From NCBI GenBank assembly GCA_008015595.1, contig SSFW01000034.1:1-40571 (forward strand): a stretch of DNA of 40,571 nucleotides, read 5' to 3'. This document shows positions 39,163 through 40,571 of the stretch, piece by piece; the first letter of the stretch is position 1; every line of letters begins with the position of its first letter. The translations under genes and the position numbers were made by a program. The notes under the pieces are model-generated. The model was not told the origin of the DNA. It worked only from the letters and a program-made list of their open reading frames with translations, and searched no databases. This DNA comes from Nitrosomonas sp. (GTDB lineage Bacteria; Pseudomonadota; Gammaproteobacteria; Burkholderiales; Nitrosomonadaceae).

Positions 39163-39660
39163 GTGCTGAAAATCAAGTCGATTCTAGTTTTAGCTTTACT
39201 TGGAATCAGTCAATCAGTTGTTTCTGCCAATACACACTGCAGTCACCAGGAAGTAATTGTTTTCAATTGCAATATTGGTAAAAAAGTCGTATCAATTTGT
39301 GCTTCCCCAAACCTCAGTGCAAAAACTGGCTATCTGCAATATCATTTCGGCCCCATTCATTCCCCCGAGCTTGTTTTTCCAAGTAAAATTGCACCCCACG
39401 ATCAAGTGACAGGGGGTACTTTGACTTTTTCAGGAGGTGGTGGTGCTTATCTTCGGTTTATCCGCAATCACCATCGTTATGTTGTTTATACCGCAATTGG
39501 CCGTGGCTGGGGAGAAAAGGCTGGAGTCAACGTTGAAAAAGATGGTCATCGGAAAGCAAATCTAATCTGTCGTAATCAGCCCATCTCAGAACTTGGCCCT
39601 GATTTCTTTGAACGTGCAGCAATCAAGCAAGACCCAATCGGTTTTGAGCTACCGGAGTAG
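39163..39660 (+). CDS. small secreted Cys-containing protein of unknown function
   Basis: 165 aa, GTG start; signal peptide MLKIKSILVLALLGISQSVVSANT, then four Cys in the mature region. Confidence 0.65.
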   Translation: MLKIKSILVLALLGISQSVVSANTHCSHQEVIVFNCNIGKKVVSICASPNLSAKTGYLQYHFGPIHSPELVFPSKIAPHDQVTGGTLTFSGGGGAYLRFIRNHHRYVVYTAIGRGWGEKAGVNVEKDGHRKANLICRNQPISELGPDFFERAAIKQDPIGFELPE

Positions 39661-39671
39661 TTGGCATTACA

Positions 39672-40064
39672 ATGAATACAATGATACGTACCCTCCCTTG
39701 TCCTTGCGATAATGAAAAAAATTATTCTGAATGCTGTAGTGCATATCTGGATGAAGGAAAATTTGCACCTTCTGCTGAGACATTAATGCGTTCACGTTAC
39801 ACTGCCTATGTATTACAGCGCAATGATTATCTGATGAAAACGTGGCATCCAGAAACACGCCCAATAAACTTGAATTTAATAACCGATCAATCAAAATGGC
39901 TGGGGCTCACAGTAAAACGCTCTGAGCAAACTGCACCCGATCAAGCAATCGTTGAGTTTATTGCACGTTATAAAGTGAATGGTAAAGCGCAGCGCCTTCA
40001 TGAAATCAGTCGTTTTAAATGCATTGATAAACAATGGTACTATCTAGATGGCCATATTTTGTAA
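39672..40064 (+). CDS. ychJ: YchJ/UPF0225 family protein (SEC-C-like N-terminus)
   Basis: 130 aa; CPCDNEKNYSECCSAYLDEGKFAPSAETLMRSRYTAYVLQRNDYLMKTWHPETRP. Confidence 0.92.
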   Translation: MNTMIRTLPCPCDNEKNYSECCSAYLDEGKFAPSAETLMRSRYTAYVLQRNDYLMKTWHPETRPINLNLITDQSKWLGLTVKRSEQTAPDQAIVEFIARYKVNGKAQRLHEISRFKCIDKQWYYLDGHIL

Positions 40065-40095
40065 GACATTGCCGTCTTTTTATGAATTTATAGTT

Positions 40096-40569
40096 TTACT
40101 TCAGAACGACGGGCCTGTTCGGTAATTCGTTGGCCCCACTAGGATGTATTGGCGGAAAGAAAGTCTGCAATTGCTGCGTGATCGCCTCAATTCCCGTTAA
40201 TATTCCCTGCTCAAACTGACCTTGACGAAAAGCAGCTTCCATCTCTTGGCAAATGCGCTCCCAGCCTACTTGACCGACTTTAGCATGAATACCGCGATCG
40301 GCAATGATTTCTACATCGCGGTCCGCCATGAGTAAATAAATGAGGACGCCATTGTTGAGCTCGGTATCCCATACTCGCAGCATTGAAAAAACATCGATGG
40401 CTCGTTCCCGTGCAGACTTATCTCTCAACAGTGATGACAAATCCAATGCTGCTTCAACAGCAAATAAAATCTCCCCGGCGTGTCGATGTTCTGAAGACTT
40501 GATCGATTGCTCAATAGAGTCGAGTAAAACTGTAGGAAAGGCACGCCGAACGCTAAACTGCCCTGTCAT
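40096..40569 (-). CDS. TPM-domain (YgcG-like) protein
   Basis: 157 aa; GEILFAVEAALDLSSLL...ARERAIDVFSMLRVWDTELNNGVLIYLLMADRDVEIIADRGIHAKVG is a TPM_phosphatase/DUF477 pattern; no obvious TM. Confidence 0.82.
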   Translation of the reverse strand: MTGQFSVRRAFPTVLLDSIEQSIKSSEHRHAGEILFAVEAALDLSSLLRDKSARERAIDVFSMLRVWDTELNNGVLIYLLMADRDVEIIADRGIHAKVGQVGWERICQEMEAAFRQGQFEQGILTGIEAITQQLQTFFPPIHPSGANELPNRPVVLK

Positions 40570-40571
40570 GA

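Noticed and set aside
30578-39660. Prophage or transposon origin for the TIR/STAND/patatin/lysin region
   Set aside because: No integrase, transposase, terminal repeats, tRNA target or phage structural genes seen; the lysin alone is not sufficient evidence.
1-40571. tRNA, rRNA or CRISPR genes
   Set aside because: None recognised on reading either strand; a dedicated scan (tRNAscan-SE, CRISPR finder) was not possible here.

Overview
The window is a chromosomal segment of a Gram-negative bacterium. Gene content and order (carA-carB-greA-rlmE-ftsH-folP-glmM-pstS-cysG) suggest a betaproteobacterium, possibly Nitrosomonas-like; this is inferred from memory, with no search run. Five blocks are visible. 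(1) A TolQ/ExbB tail, ExbD/TolR and an orphan FecR-like protein (1-1203). (2) An AT-rich minus-strand polysaccharide locus (1228-11748): deacetylase, SAM methyltransferase, O-antigen-ligase-like protein of the exosortase-A-associated type, two atypical asparagine-synthetase homologues, heparinase II/III-like protein and flippase. (3) A housekeeping block on the minus strand (11790-24636), including a GreA ORF that reads through its normal stop position. (4) A mixed block (24908-30550): PAS protein, methyltransferase, BASS transporter, DUF2845-like protein, beta-carbonic anhydrase, MFS transporter and DUF3025-like protein. (5) A candidate conflict/defence locus (30578-39660). A tightly coupled operon encodes a degenerate-SIR2-like + TIR protein and an nSTAND-type P-loop NTPase with about 13 WD40 repeats. 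Divergently transcribed from it are a patatin-like phospholipase (helical-repeat N-terminus, C-terminal TM helices), a peptidoglycan-binding + GH19-like lysin without signal peptide, and a small secreted protein. The TIR/STAND-WD40/patatin locus is the best candidate for an undescribed system. All domain calls come from reading motifs in the supplied translations.
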